From the NCBI GenBank assembly GCA_020041925.1, contig CP083409.1: a DNA stretch of 64,000 bases; one strand, written 5' to 3'. Of this stretch, positions 45,388-54,826 are shown in pieces; within the stretch, counting starts at the first letter, position 1, and each line of letters begins with the position of its first letter. The notes beneath the pieces are model-generated. The model was not told where the DNA came from. It did not search any database and was given only the letters and a program-made list of their open reading frames with translations. A program made the translations under genes and the position numbers. The DNA comes from Faucicola osloensis_D (GTDB lineage Bacteria; Pseudomonadota; Gammaproteobacteria; Pseudomonadales; Moraxellaceae).

Positions 45388-46832
45388 AGTCAACCATGAT
45401 ATCAAAACTGACATCAAAACTGACATCAAACAAGCGCTCTAAAGCGTCACCTACATCGTCCGCTGTGCCAAATACCAGTGACAGTGACAGTGTTAGGGCT
45501 AGTGACAATGACCATGAGCCTCATGCGTATGCGCAGTTTGATACCCGCTCAGGCTTTGTGCAATTCTTTGCAGCGTTTTGGTACAGTGCGCGCCGTGAAT
45601 GGGATTTTTTGGTGCAAAATCGCTGGGATTTTTCCTTGATGTTTTGGATGCCCATTGTACTGATATTTTTGGTCTGGTGGATTTTTAGCAAAGGCATGGC
45701 AGTCGGGATTCCGATTGCAGTCGTAGACAATGACCACTCCGCGCAATCTGCGACGATTATCCGTTATATTGATGCGACGCCTGAAGTGGCGGTGGTCAAA
45801 AGTCTTCATAGTGCCGCTGCCGCCCAGCAAGCCATCGAGACTACCGATGTCATGGCGGTGGTTGAAATCCCAGAGAATTTTTCAACCAATCTACTGGCAG
45901 GCAAAACCTCGCGCTTGCTGCTCAATGTCAATGCCCAGTATGGCACGCATTCAGGCATGATACAAAAAGCGGTACAGACAGCAGTTAGTACCTTTTCGGC
46001 AGGGGCAGAGATGCAGCGGCGAGTTGCCATTGGCGAAGATGTCACCCTGACCAAAACCAGTTATGCACCGATACAATCGCAAAGTGTGGCACTGTTTAAT
46101 ACTGCCAATAATTATCAGCAATTTCTGGCAGTCACTGTGGTACCAGCCTTATTACATATTTTGTCGATGGTGATTGGGGCGTCAACTGTCGGGCGAGAGC
46201 TGGTCGACAAGACGCTAGGTGAGTGGTATCAGTCGCTAACGTCTCCCAAATTTGCCAGTAACCATGCCAGTAGCCACGCCTTTAACCGCCTCTCTAACCC
46301 CAGCCATCCTGTGACACTGGGGCACGAAAAACCCAAACTATCGCTGATTATCGCAGGGCTCAATGGCAAACTAATTTGGGCGATGTTTGCCTATACGCTT
46401 TGGGCAGCGGTGGCATTGACCTTGGTGATGCAAATTTTCCCCATTCGTTTGGCATCCGTGGCGATTACTTATCTGATATTTTTAATGTTTATGATGGTGT
46501 CGTTTTGGCTTGGGGTGATTGTCACGGTCGGCACGTTTTCGTATCGTCAAGGCTTGTCATTTACCGGATTTATCTCAGCGCCATCGTTTGCTTTTTCAGG
46601 GGTGACGTTTCCATTTTTGGCGATGAGTCCTGCCGCGCAGCGTTGGGCAAATGCCCTGCCATTAACCCATTATCTCAACTTGCAAACCACCCAATTACAA
46701 ATGGGCGCACCGCCATCGTTTGCCTATAGCAGCTTTATCGGATTTTTTATTGCCGTTATGATTACCTTGCTGTTAGCCGCGTTGTTGACCAAAAAGGCAT
46801 TGCTGAAGCCTGAAAAATGGGGGCAACGCTGA
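45384..46832 (+). CDS. ABC-2 type transporter permease, first of two
   Basis: 482 residues. The start overlaps the adaptor stop (ATGA). A Ser/Asp-rich cytoplasmic leader of about 65 residues includes a 12-nt DNA repeat (SKLTSKLTS). TM1 lies near 84-103 (FSLMFWMPIVLIFLVWWIF), then a large periplasmic domain (VDNDHSAQSATIIRYIDATPEV, given in part: VDNDHS) and five more helices after about 235, as in the YhhJ/YbhR permease family. An about 30-residue Ser/His/Asn-rich insertion (TSPKFASNHASSHAFN) sits in the cytoplasmic loop after TM2, where an ATPase would dock. No nucleotide-binding domain is fused. Confidence 0.85.
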   Translation: MKSTMISKLTSKLTSNKRSKASPTSSAVPNTSDSDSVRASDNDHEPHAYAQFDTRSGFVQFFAAFWYSARREWDFLVQNRWDFSLMFWMPIVLIFLVWWIFSKGMAVGIPIAVVDNDHSAQSATIIRYIDATPEVAVVKSLHSAAAAQQAIETTDVMAVVEIPENFSTNLLAGKTSRLLLNVNAQYGTHSGMIQKAVQTAVSTFSAGAEMQRRVAIGEDVTLTKTSYAPIQSQSVALFNTANNYQQFLAVTVVPALLHILSMVIGASTVGRELVDKTLGEWYQSLTSPKFASNHASSHAFNRLSNPSHPVTLGHEKPKLSLIIAGLNGKLIWAMFAYTLWAAVALTLVMQIFPIRLASVAITYLIFLMFMMVSFWLGVIVTVGTFSYRQGLSFTGFISAPSFAFSGVTFPFLAMSPAAQRWANALPLTHYLNLQTTQLQMGAPPSFAYSSFIGFFIAVMITLLLAALLTKKALLKPEKWGQR

Positions 46833-48019
46833 TGCCCACCCAGACAACGCCCGGCAAAGTCGACGTAAGCAAAGCCCCAAACATTTGGGAGCGCGGTTTT
46901 TTGCTGCAAGTGTTGCATGTATGGCGCAGCGTGTTTCAAGACAAAGGGGTGCTCAGTATGCTACTGATTGCCCCGATTATTTATGGCTTTTTTTACCCGT
47001 GGCCGTATTCAAAAGAGGTGGTGCGTCATGTCCCTGTGGCAGTGGTGGATTATGACCATTCAAGTCTATCGCAGACCATTATCAGCTACGCCCAAGCCAA
47101 TCCGCGCATCCAAAGCACCATTGTAAACGATGAAAACAGTGCCAAGCAGCTGATGTGGCAAGGCAAAATTGCAGGCTACATGGTGATACCCTCGGGACTG
47201 TATCAAAAAGTGACCACAGGACAACCTGCCAAGGTGAGTATCCTTGCCAACGGTAACTATTTTTTGCTCAATAAACAAGTACAAACGGGGTTTTTAGAAG
47301 TCATTGGCACCGTGTCCGCAGGGGCGAAAGTACAAAAAAATGTCGCCATCGGGCAAGATATCACGGTTGCCAAAAACAATATTTCCCCGGTTGCGCTGAC
47401 GATTAATCCCTTATACAACCGTACCGAAGGCTATGGCAGCTACATTGTCCCTGCGGTTGCGATATTGATTCTGCAGCAGATGTTTTTGATGGGCACGGCA
47501 ATGCTAGTGGGTACTTGGGCAGAGCAAGACATGCACCGCGCTTCGATGAAAACGTGGCTTGCGCGAATATTGGGCTTAGCGTGTTTTGGTTTTGTGCTCG
47601 GTTGTTTTTATTATGGTTGGGTATTTTCCAACAATGATTATATCCGTAACCAAAATCTGACGGGTTCACTGGTACTGCTTGCCCTGTTTTTCCCCGCGGT
47701 AACGGCGCTGGGCTGTCTGCTTGGGGTGTGGTTTGGGGCGCGAGAACGGGCGATGCAAATCTTGGTCGCAAGTTCAATGCCGATGCTGTTTGTCTCAGGG
47801 ATTTCATGGCCGTATCAAATGCTGCCTGAGCCACTGCAGTATTTGCGCTGGGTGTTGCCTAGCACCTCGGGAATGAATGCCTCTGTGATGCTGAACCAAA
47901 TGGGCGTGCCACTGGCGTATGTCAACGAGTATCTTCTGGCGCTCATAATGATTTTCTTGGTTTGTTTATTGCTGCTACTTTTATTAGCCAGTAAAGAAAG
48001 TGAATCGTTAGCAGATTGA
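46832..48019 (+). CDS. ABC-2 type transporter permease, second of two
   Basis: 395 residues from ATG 46832, which overlaps the stop of the first permease (TGATG); ATG 46817 is an in-frame alternative. Topology is like its partner: TM1 (about 36-54), periplasmic domain with VDYDHSSLSQTI, then five helices from about 205 (IVPAVAILILQQMFLMGTAMLVG, in part). The two permeases are diverged paralogues and could form the heterodimeric membrane core of a tripartite exporter. No ATPase gene follows: next comes sdaA after 205 bp. Exported substrate unknown. Confidence 0.85.
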   Translation: MPTQTTPGKVDVSKAPNIWERGFLLQVLHVWRSVFQDKGVLSMLLIAPIIYGFFYPWPYSKEVVRHVPVAVVDYDHSSLSQTIISYAQANPRIQSTIVNDENSAKQLMWQGKIAGYMVIPSGLYQKVTTGQPAKVSILANGNYFLLNKQVQTGFLEVIGTVSAGAKVQKNVAIGQDITVAKNNISPVALTINPLYNRTEGYGSYIVPAVAILILQQMFLMGTAMLVGTWAEQDMHRASMKTWLARILGLACFGFVLGCFYYGWVFSNNDYIRNQNLTGSLVLLALFFPAVTALGCLLGVWFGARERAMQILVASSMPMLFVSGISWPYQMLPEPLQYLRWVLPSTSGMNASVMLNQMGVPLAYVNEYLLALIMIFLVCLLLLLLLASKESESLAD

Positions 48020-48224
48020 GTCTTGCCAACGGTTATTTTCTTTCTCATGCGGTTACACAGGTGGTTAGTTGCCAAATTTGCGATGCGTGTAGCAAGCATC
48101 TATCATCCATCATTTGATAAACTTTTCGATAGCACATTGACACAGATGGGAAATCCGTGGTTATCTAGCACAATGAATATAACATAATTGAATTTTTCAA
48201 CTGATTGGCATATAGGATTTATCA

Positions 48225-49670
48225 GTGATCAGTATTTTTGATTTATTTAAGATTGGGATTGGACCTTCAAGTTCGCATACCGTCGGACCGATGAAAGCGG
48301 CGAATCTGTTCGTTAGCGCATTATCACAGCAGCAGCTACTGACGCAGGTGGACAGGGTGCAAGTCGAGCTGTTTGGTTCGCTCGGTGCGACCGGTAAAGG
48401 GCACGGTAGTGATATAGCGGTGATGCTAGGTTTGATGGGGGAGCAACCACAGACGACGGATGTCACCGCTATTTCACAAAAAATTGCCGATATCCAAGCG
48501 CAAAACACGCTATGTCTAAATCAGCAGCATGAGATTAACTTTGTTGCTGACAAGGATTTAATCCTAAATGGTAGGGTATCGCTGCCCCATCATCCCAATG
48601 CCCTGACTATCACTGCTTTTACAGGCAATGAAATTGTTTACCAAAATACTTATTATTCAATCGGCGGCGGGTTTGTGCAGACCGAGCAAGAAGCCCAAGC
48701 AAAAGAACCGGTGATTGAAAGCGTCAAAAAACCGGTACCTTATCCGTTTAACAATGCCAAAGAATTATTACAAATTTGCCAACACCATCAACTGTCAATC
48801 GCCCAAGTCGTTCGAGCCAATGAACTGGCTAACTTGGGTGAAGATGAGCTGCTGGGTGGAATTAATGACATTTGGCAAGTCATGCAAGACTGTGTCAATG
48901 ATGGTTGTCGCCACGATGGTATTTTGCCAGGCGGCTTACAAGTACAGCGCCGCGCCAAGGCGATTTATCAGCAGTTATCCGCTGCCGATAGCCGAAAAGC
49001 GTTTAATGACGCCCTTGCCGTGATGGATTGGGTGAATCTGTATGCCTTGGCAGTTAATGAAGAAAACGCCAGTGGCGGACGTGTGGTGACTGCACCCACC
49101 AATGGTGCGGCAGGCGTGATACCTGCGGTCATGCATTATTATCGAGATTTTTGTCCAAGTTATACGCTGCAAGGTTTGCATGATTTTCTGCTAACCGCCG
49201 CGGCGATTGGCATCATTATCAAAGAAAACGCCAGTATCTCAGGCGCAGAAGTGGGCTGTCAAGGGGAAGTCGGGTCGGCGTGTGCGATGGCGGCGGCAGG
49301 GTTAACCTATGTGCTTGGTGGTAGTCCTGCGCAATGTGCCAATGCTGCCGAAATTGGCATCGAACATCACCTTGGCATGACGTGTGACCCGATTGCAGGG
49401 TTGGTGCAAGTACCTTGTATTGAACGCAATGCCATGGCGGCAGTAAAAGCGATTAATGCCTCAAGGCTTGCGCTTAAAGGCAATGGGCAGCATGTGGTAT
49501 CGCTTGATAAAGCCATCAAGACCATGAAAGAGACAGGTAGAGATATGATGTCAAAATATAAAGAAACCGCAATGGGCGGGCTTGCTATCAATGTCCTAGA
49601 CGAGGATTTTGCCGCCCAGTCAAATCTGATTCCGACGCTGGATGTGACGGTCAATTACAGTCAGTGTTAG
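48225..49670 (+). CDS. sdaA: L-serine dehydratase (ammonia-lyase), iron-sulfur type
   Basis: A 481-residue single-chain serine deaminase converting L-serine to pyruvate and ammonia. The start is GTG 48225 behind TAGGA, giving MISIFDLFKIGIGPSSSHTVGPM as in E. coli SdaA (quoted in part: GIGPSSSHT). The beta domain (1-150) and alpha domain (about 185-480) are both present, with the cluster cysteines in GCQGEVGSAC and GMTCDPIAG...VPC. It is cytoplasmic. Own terminator downstream. Confidence 0.96.
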   Translation: MISIFDLFKIGIGPSSSHTVGPMKAANLFVSALSQQQLLTQVDRVQVELFGSLGATGKGHGSDIAVMLGLMGEQPQTTDVTAISQKIADIQAQNTLCLNQQHEINFVADKDLILNGRVSLPHHPNALTITAFTGNEIVYQNTYYSIGGGFVQTEQEAQAKEPVIESVKKPVPYPFNNAKELLQICQHHQLSIAQVVRANELANLGEDELLGGINDIWQVMQDCVNDGCRHDGILPGGLQVQRRAKAIYQQLSAADSRKAFNDALAVMDWVNLYALAVNEENASGGRVVTAPTNGAAGVIPAVMHYYRDFCPSYTLQGLHDFLLTAAAIGIIIKENASISGAEVGCQGEVGSACAMAAAGLTYVLGGSPAQCANAAEIGIEHHLGMTCDPIAGLVQVPCIERNAMAAVKAINASRLALKGNGQHVVSLDKAIKTMKETGRDMMSKYKETAMGGLAINVLDEDFAAQSNLIPTLDVTVNYSQC

Positions 49671-49680
49671 TGCTACAATA

Positions 49681-49712
49681 AAAAAACCGATTCGCCAAGG
49701 AATCGGTTTTTT
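49681..49712. terminator. Bidirectional terminator between sdaA and ddc
   Basis: A 13-bp perfect stem AAAAAACCGATTC with its complement, 6-nt loop, T7 tail. It is shared by the convergent genes. Confidence 0.94.
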
Positions 49713-49720
49713 TGTGCTTA

Positions 49721-51280
49721 TCAATCAATCGCAGGCTGATAATCCCCTGTGATAATACGGTCTTTGATGTCATCGGCTTGTGCCAACACTTGCGCCAATA
49801 ATGCTTTGACATTGTCAAGCGTGGCGATGGGGCTTAACGTAGTCATTTTAAGCGATTGCACATCTTGGTGAGCATCCCCTTGCTTTTGGTAACTGACGCG
49901 CGTCACGCCGATATTGGCTTCACCTTTGGCAAATAGCTCATCGGCGACATTTTGGTTTAAGCTATCAATTAACTCAACCGGGTAGTCTTTGGGTACCACG
50001 CGAAATAGCACGGAGGCAAACTGTGGCTCTACCAACAATTCAAGTCCATCAGTCGCTTTGATATAGTCAGCGACTTCGCGGGTCAAATCAACGCCATGGT
50101 CAATCATCGAGCCGTATAATTCTTCGCCCAAGGCTTCCACCGTGAGCCATAATTTTAACGCATCAAAACGGCGTGTGGTTTGTAGTGACTTAGAGACTAG
50201 GTTAGGTACGCCATGTTCTTCGTCATATGCAGAGTTTAAATACTCAGCTTCATAATGCATGAAGCGATAGTTAACTTCATCTTTGAGCAAAAATGCCCCG
50301 CAAGAGATGCTTTGGAAGTAGTGTTTGTGGAAGTCGAGGGTGATAGAGTCGGCTTGCTCAATGCCTGCAAGTTTATCGCGGTAGTTATTCGATAAAATCA
50401 GCGCACCGCCCCAAGCGGCATCAATATGAAGCCATGCACCGTACTCATGGGTAAGCTTACGAATCGCAGGGATTGGGTCAATCGCGCCCGCGTCGGTAGT
50501 GCCTGCGGTAGCGACCACACAGGCGATGATTTTGCCTTCGGCTTGCAATTGCGCCATGGTTTGTTCAAGTGCGGCAACATCCATCTGCGCTTGGTCATTG
50601 ACTGGCACAGTGACCACCGATTGAAAACCCATGCCCATCATTGCCATGTTTTTTTGCACGCTAAAATGCGCGTTTTCTGAGCAAATGACTTTCACTTTTT
50701 GTATAGCATCGGCTGGGATACCGTCACGTTGTACTGACCATTCAGACCCATCGTCATTTTTATAGTTGTTGGCAATACACCAATCACGGGCGAGTAACAC
50801 GCCCATCAAGTTGGATTGGGTACCACCTGAGGTAAATACGCCCGCTTGTCCGCTACCAAAACCGACTTTTTGACGTAGCCAATCAATCAGTTGCACTTCC
50901 ATCAGCGACCCTGCTGGGCTTTGATCCCAAGAGTCCATCGACTGGTTGGTGGCATTAATTAGCACTTCGGCGATTTGACTGGTCACCATCGTTGGGCAAT
51001 GCAAGTGAGCGAGCGAATGGGGGTGATGCACCTTTAAGCTTTTATTAAGGAATAATTCGACTGAGCGTTTTAACGCATCTTCCAAGCCTAAGCCTTCTTT
51101 TGATGGCTGAAAGGCAATCTCAGCGCGCAGCTGCTTGATACTACCGCCGGTGTACATTTTGTCGTTTTTGAGCCAGTCGGTGACGGCTTGCACGGCGGTA
51201 TTCATGTTTTTTTGGTAATCAGCAATGGATTGGCTGTCATTACAAAATAACGCTTGGCGATGCTGTGATAAGTTTGACAT
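49721..51280 (-). CDS. ddc: L-2,4-diaminobutyrate decarboxylase
   Basis: A 519-residue PLP-dependent group II decarboxylase. ATG 51280 has AAGGA at good spacing and is preferred over ATG 51295. It contains HPHSLAHLHCPTM, GVFTSGGTQSNLMG (phosphate cup), HIDAAWGG and the PLP-lysine block SITLDFHKHYFQSISCG. With Dat upstream it converts 2,4-diaminobutyrate to 1,3-diaminopropane, the route described in Acinetobacter. It is last in the reverse-strand cluster dat, RelA/SpoT-like gene, ddc, and ends at the terminator shared with sdaA. Confidence 0.92.
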   Translation of the reverse strand: MSNLSQHRQALFCNDSQSIADYQKNMNTAVQAVTDWLKNDKMYTGGSIKQLRAEIAFQPSKEGLGLEDALKRSVELFLNKSLKVHHPHSLAHLHCPTMVTSQIAEVLINATNQSMDSWDQSPAGSLMEVQLIDWLRQKVGFGSGQAGVFTSGGTQSNLMGVLLARDWCIANNYKNDDGSEWSVQRDGIPADAIQKVKVICSENAHFSVQKNMAMMGMGFQSVVTVPVNDQAQMDVAALEQTMAQLQAEGKIIACVVATAGTTDAGAIDPIPAIRKLTHEYGAWLHIDAAWGGALILSNNYRDKLAGIEQADSITLDFHKHYFQSISCGAFLLKDEVNYRFMHYEAEYLNSAYDEEHGVPNLVSKSLQTTRRFDALKLWLTVEALGEELYGSMIDHGVDLTREVADYIKATDGLELLVEPQFASVLFRVVPKDYPVELIDSLNQNVADELFAKGEANIGVTRVSYQKQGDAHQDVQSLKMTTLSPIATLDNVKALLAQVLAQADDIKDRIITGDYQPAID

Positions 51281-51357
51281 GGTAAGTCCTTGCATTCTTT
51301 AAGAGTGAGTTAACTATAAATTGTCATTAAACAGAGTGATATGAGCAAATGGTTAAT

Positions 51358-51927
51358 TTATTTTACAAAATTACGCTTATACAGCTGATGATTTACAATA
51401 TTGGCTTTGGCATCGTTTTTATCCCAAATTTGCAGTTCCCACGGATAATAAAAATTGCTCGCATTTTTAAAATACACATGCACACCGATGTACCCGTCGA
51501 TATCACGTAAATACCAATTTTTTAGACTGTAATCTGTTTTCCAATCATCCAGTTTTTCCATAATGTTTGTCACATCAGCCGATGGCAAAATTATCCGAGC
51601 ACCAAAAATATCATTTAAAATATTATTGACTGGGTACTGGTTTTGTCGTGCCAAATAGCGATTGACTTTGTCATAGATACTTTCAGTCGTTTTAACACGG
51701 TAAAAAAAATCGATATTTTGGGTATCGGCAAATGCCAAATAATCATTAATCGCTTCATGCAAATTAAGCCGATATGACAAGATAGGCTCAATAGGGACGG
51801 TTTTGAGCGTATGTGATAGATTGATTTTTTGTACCTTGCCTGTGTCAAAATAATCTTGCGAATACTCACCATGAATCCGATTGATTTCTCGAATCAGGCG
51901 TTCGGTCTTGGCGATATTGGTTTCCAT
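51358..51927 (-). CDS. RelA/SpoT-domain protein (small alarmone synthetase-like)
   Basis: 189 residues. The RelA/SpoT nucleotidyltransferase fold is supported by the ordered residues Arg77, Lys79, Ser83, Lys87 (YRVKTTESIYDK), Asp106/Gly109/Arg111 (NDIFGARI), Gly145-Tyr146 and His150 (DGYIGVHVYF), and Glu164/Gln166 (WELQIW), which correspond to the ATP-, metal- and GTP-binding positions of (p)ppGpp synthetases. There is no HD hydrolase, TGS or ACT domain, so it is of the small, single-domain type. It lies 78 bp after dat and 62 bp before ddc on the same strand. Whether it makes (p)ppGpp, (p)ppApp or modifies tRNA, as some relatives do, is open. Confidence 0.75.
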   Translation of the reverse strand: METNIAKTERLIREINRIHGEYSQDYFDTGKVQKINLSHTLKTVPIEPILSYRLNLHEAINDYLAFADTQNIDFFYRVKTTESIYDKVNRYLARQNQYPVNNILNDIFGARIILPSADVTNIMEKLDDWKTDYSLKNWYLRDIDGYIGVHVYFKNASNFYYPWELQIWDKNDAKANIVNHQLYKRNFVK

Positions 51928-52005
51928 ATTTTACTCAAAATAAACAGATAATAAAAACGGCAAAGCCACGTCAGTAACTTTACCGTCTTGATAGGCAATA
52001 ATCAA

Positions 52006-53385
52006 TTATCCACGTACTTTTTGCACCGCTTCAGCCACTGCCTTTTTAAAGCGTTCAAGCACCGCATCACATTCTTCTTGCGTGATGTTAATCGGGCAAA
52101 GCAAGCGAATCACTGTACCGCCACGACCGCCTTTTTCCAACAATAACTTGTTGTCAAAACACGCTCTTTGAATCGCATTCGCCATGTCAATATCAGCAGG
52201 ATACGAGCTGATACGGTCAGCAGGTTTACGCTCATCGACAATCTCAATACCGGTCATCAAGCCGCGGCCGCGCACGTTACCGATACAAGGGAATTCTTTG
52301 GCGATTTTTTTGAGTTCATCGCGCAAGAATTCACCACGGATACGCGCATTTTCTGCCAAGTTTTTGCTGCGGATCTCATCCAATACTTGAATTGAGGCTG
52401 CCATCGCTAGCTGATTGCCACGGAAAGTACCGGTGTGACCGGCTGGCGCCCATGCGTCGAATTTTTTGTTGATGGCAAGTACGCATAGTGGCAAACCACC
52501 CCCAACCGCTTTACTCATCACCACCACGTCAGGCACGATATCGGCATGTTCGAAGGCAAACATTTTGCCTGAGCGCGCAAAACCAGCTTGCACTTCATCC
52601 AAAATCAATACGATATCATGCTTAGCGGTCACTTCACGGATTTTTTGTAGCCATTTTTTGGGCGCAGGTACCACGCCGCCTTCACCTTGAATCGCTTCTA
52701 GGATGACCGCAGCAGGTTTGACCACACCGCTTTCCACATCCTCAATAAAGTTTTCAAAGTAGTAAGTCAGCGCATCAACACCCGCTTCACCACCAAGCCC
52801 AAGTGGGCAGCGGTATTCATGCGGATAGGGCATAAACTGTACCCCTGGCATCAAATTGCCCACTTTCTCTTTAGCAGACAAATTGCCGGTCATGGCAAGC
52901 GCGCCATGGGTCATACCGTGATAACCACCGCTAAATGCGATAACGTTGTCACGCCCTGTATAAGTTTTTGCTAATTTAATCGCCGCTTCTGTACCGTCAG
53001 CACCGGTCGGACCGCAAAATTGCAATACAAAATCTTTTGGAAAAAAAGACAGCAAGGATTCGGTAAATGCATCTTTGACAGGGGTGGTGATATCTAGGGT
53101 GTGCAGTGGCAGACCACTTTCTAACACATCATATAAGGCTTGTTTGACGGCTGGGTGGTTGTGACCCAAGGCTAATGTACCAGCACCGGCTAGGCAATCA
53201 AGGTAATCATTGCCTTCAACATCGGTGACCCAAATACCTTGGGCTTTAGCAATAGCTAGCGGTAGTTTGCGGGGATAACTACGAACATTAGATTCCATCG
53301 TGCTTTGACGAGTTAAGTAATATTCGTTAGTGGCATGAGAAATAGGGTGTACAGGGATTGCTACGTATAAATGCGCTTGGCTCAT
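52006..53385 (-). CDS. dat: L-2,4-diaminobutyrate:2-oxoglutarate 4-aminotransferase
   Basis: A 459-residue class III PLP aminotransferase that makes 2,4-diaminobutyrate from aspartate semialdehyde and glutamate. It opens like Acinetobacter Dat (NEYYLTRQSTMESNVRSYPRK, in part: NEYYLTRQS), contains GPTGADGTEAAIKLAK, the cofactor Asp in LILDEVQAGFARSG and the PLP lysine in VVMSKAVGGGLPL. It supplies Ddc with substrate. Probably first gene of a three-gene operon with the RelA/SpoT-like gene and ddc. Confidence 0.93.
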   Translation of the reverse strand: MSQAHLYVAIPVHPISHATNEYYLTRQSTMESNVRSYPRKLPLAIAKAQGIWVTDVEGNDYLDCLAGAGTLALGHNHPAVKQALYDVLESGLPLHTLDITTPVKDAFTESLLSFFPKDFVLQFCGPTGADGTEAAIKLAKTYTGRDNVIAFSGGYHGMTHGALAMTGNLSAKEKVGNLMPGVQFMPYPHEYRCPLGLGGEAGVDALTYYFENFIEDVESGVVKPAAVILEAIQGEGGVVPAPKKWLQKIREVTAKHDIVLILDEVQAGFARSGKMFAFEHADIVPDVVVMSKAVGGGLPLCVLAINKKFDAWAPAGHTGTFRGNQLAMAASIQVLDEIRSKNLAENARIRGEFLRDELKKIAKEFPCIGNVRGRGLMTGIEIVDERKPADRISSYPADIDMANAIQRACFDNKLLLEKGGRGGTVIRLLCPINITQEECDAVLERFKKAVAEAVQKVRG

Positions 53386-54220
53386 ATCGGATTACCATCT
53401 CAGATAACGGGCGAAAAGGTTAGTTTTTTGGCTATCTTTCTCGTATTTGTGAATAACATATCAGTCGGGATGACTGACACCAAAACAAAAACGTTATACC
53501 GCAAAACCCCAAAATGCCATGACACTGCACCCAAGACCTAACAATATAACGTTCAAAATTTATGGGGGCATAATACCCTTTTTTTGTGAAAAATACAGTC
53601 TTTTTTGCAAAAAATCGGGTCAATCTTTCAAATTGATAACACAGGCTGTATTTTGCGATGGCAAAGGCAAAAAATCACGGTAAGCGGTGAGAAAGGTGAG
53701 TAATGAGCGGCACAACACCACAAGTAAGCGTGGAAAGTTTGACAATCGTTGATAGTCTATGCGGTATATAAAACTCTGTAGTCACAATTTCAGTCACGAT
53801 AATGATAAAAAAATTACCTAGTTAATACCATATTAATGAATTATTTGGTACAAAATAGCCAAGTGGCTACAAGGCTAACAACATCTAAGCTTACACCATC
53901 AAAATTTTATAAAAGTTAAATACTGCTGATTGAGAGCTTTACACGAATAAACATACAAAAGCTGATTAAAAAAATATAATAAAAAATCAATTACCTAGCA
54001 AAATAAACTAGCAAAAAAATTAGCAAAAGAAACTGCCAAAAAAAATTGCCAAAAAATCGGGATGGCTACATACGCAAAAATAACAAACCCTTCTAATGTT
54101 AGCACCATCCTTGCGTAGGCAAGGCGTAGCGAATTTCTAGAAATAAGTTTAATAACAGGCGTTAATTCTAGATAACACACTTACCAATAAACCTATAACA
54201 ACTAGACGAGAAGCAACTTT
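53386..54220. other. 835-bp divergent region between dat and the pao operon
   Basis: A/T-rich. A TTGACA at 53739-53744 is followed 20 bp later by TATATA(AA), a loose promoter match about 450 bp before paoA. A-rich tandem repeats lie at 53995-54058. Short reverse-strand frames at 53432-53623 and 53995-54180 have no ribosome site and biased composition and are not taken as genes. Confidence 0.5.
53995..54058. repeat. Five imperfect 13-14-nt A-rich tandem repeats
   Basis: Units of the form (C)TAGCAAAA(T/A)AAA and later (T)GCCAAAAAAAATT follow one another. They lie 160 bp before paoA. Confidence 0.75.
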
Positions 54221-54826
54221 ATGCCACAAGCTCTAACACTCACTATCAATCAGCAACAACACACGTTGACGAATCTAGATGTACGCACCACGGTGCTGGA
54301 TGTCTGTCGCAACCATCTTGGCTTGACAGGCAGCAAAAAAGGCTGTGACCACGGTCAGTGTGGCGCATGTACCATGCTGATTAACGGTCAGCGGGTCAAC
54401 AGCTGTCTGACCCTAGCGGTCATGCACGAAGGCGATAGCATCGAAACTATTGAAGGCATTGGCTCACCTGAAGCGCTTGACCCGATTCAACAAGCGTTTT
54501 TGGAACATGACGCCTTTCAATGTGGTTATTGTACCCCTGGGCAAATTTGCTCGACTAAAGCGATGATTGAAGAGCTACGCCAAAACTGGGCAAGTCATGT
54601 GTCGGCTGATTTGATGCAGCCTTTATCAAACGATACAGCACAATTTAAGCAACAATTAGATAAGGAAATCTCTGAGCGTATGAGTGGCAATATTTGTCGC
54701 TGCTCGGCATATCCCAACATCGTGCGAGCTATCAAACAAGTATTACAAGAAACCGGTTTTTCGGCAGAAACAGATAACGTAGCCACTCAGACAGCAGCTG
54801 CTCAGGCTACAGGAGTGTCGCTATGA
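54221..54826 (+). CDS. paoA: Aldehyde oxidoreductase iron-sulfur subunit (PaoA-like)
   Basis: 201 residues. The plant-type [2Fe-2S] domain has Cys42, Cys47, Cys50 and Cys62 (GCDHGQCGAC...SC), and the helical domain holds the second cluster with Cys101/Cys104 (CGYCTPGQ) and GNICRC. It passes electrons from the molybdenum subunit to FAD. E. coli PaoA is exported by a Tat signal; here the protein starts directly with the ferredoxin domain, so the complex should be cytoplasmic. GAGAAG precedes the ATG, and the stop overlaps the paoB start (ATGA). Confidence 0.9.
   Translation: MPQALTLTINQQQHTLTNLDVRTTVLDVCRNHLGLTGSKKGCDHGQCGACTMLINGQRVNSCLTLAVMHEGDSIETIEGIGSPEALDPIQQAFLEHDAFQCGYCTPGQICSTKAMIEELRQNWASHVSADLMQPLSNDTAQFKQQLDKEISERMSGNICRCSAYPNIVRAIKQVLQETGFSAETDNVATQTAAAQATGVSL

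Noticed and set aside
53432..53623. A 63-codon reverse-strand frame upstream of dat
   Set aside because: No ribosome site, Phe/Cys/Arg-rich composition from A/T-rich DNA, and no recognised family. More likely leader or promoter DNA.
53995..54180. A 61-codon reverse-strand hydrophobic frame
   Set aside because: It is produced by the A-rich tandem repeats read on the other strand, so its Phe/Ala-rich end is an artefact of the repeat.
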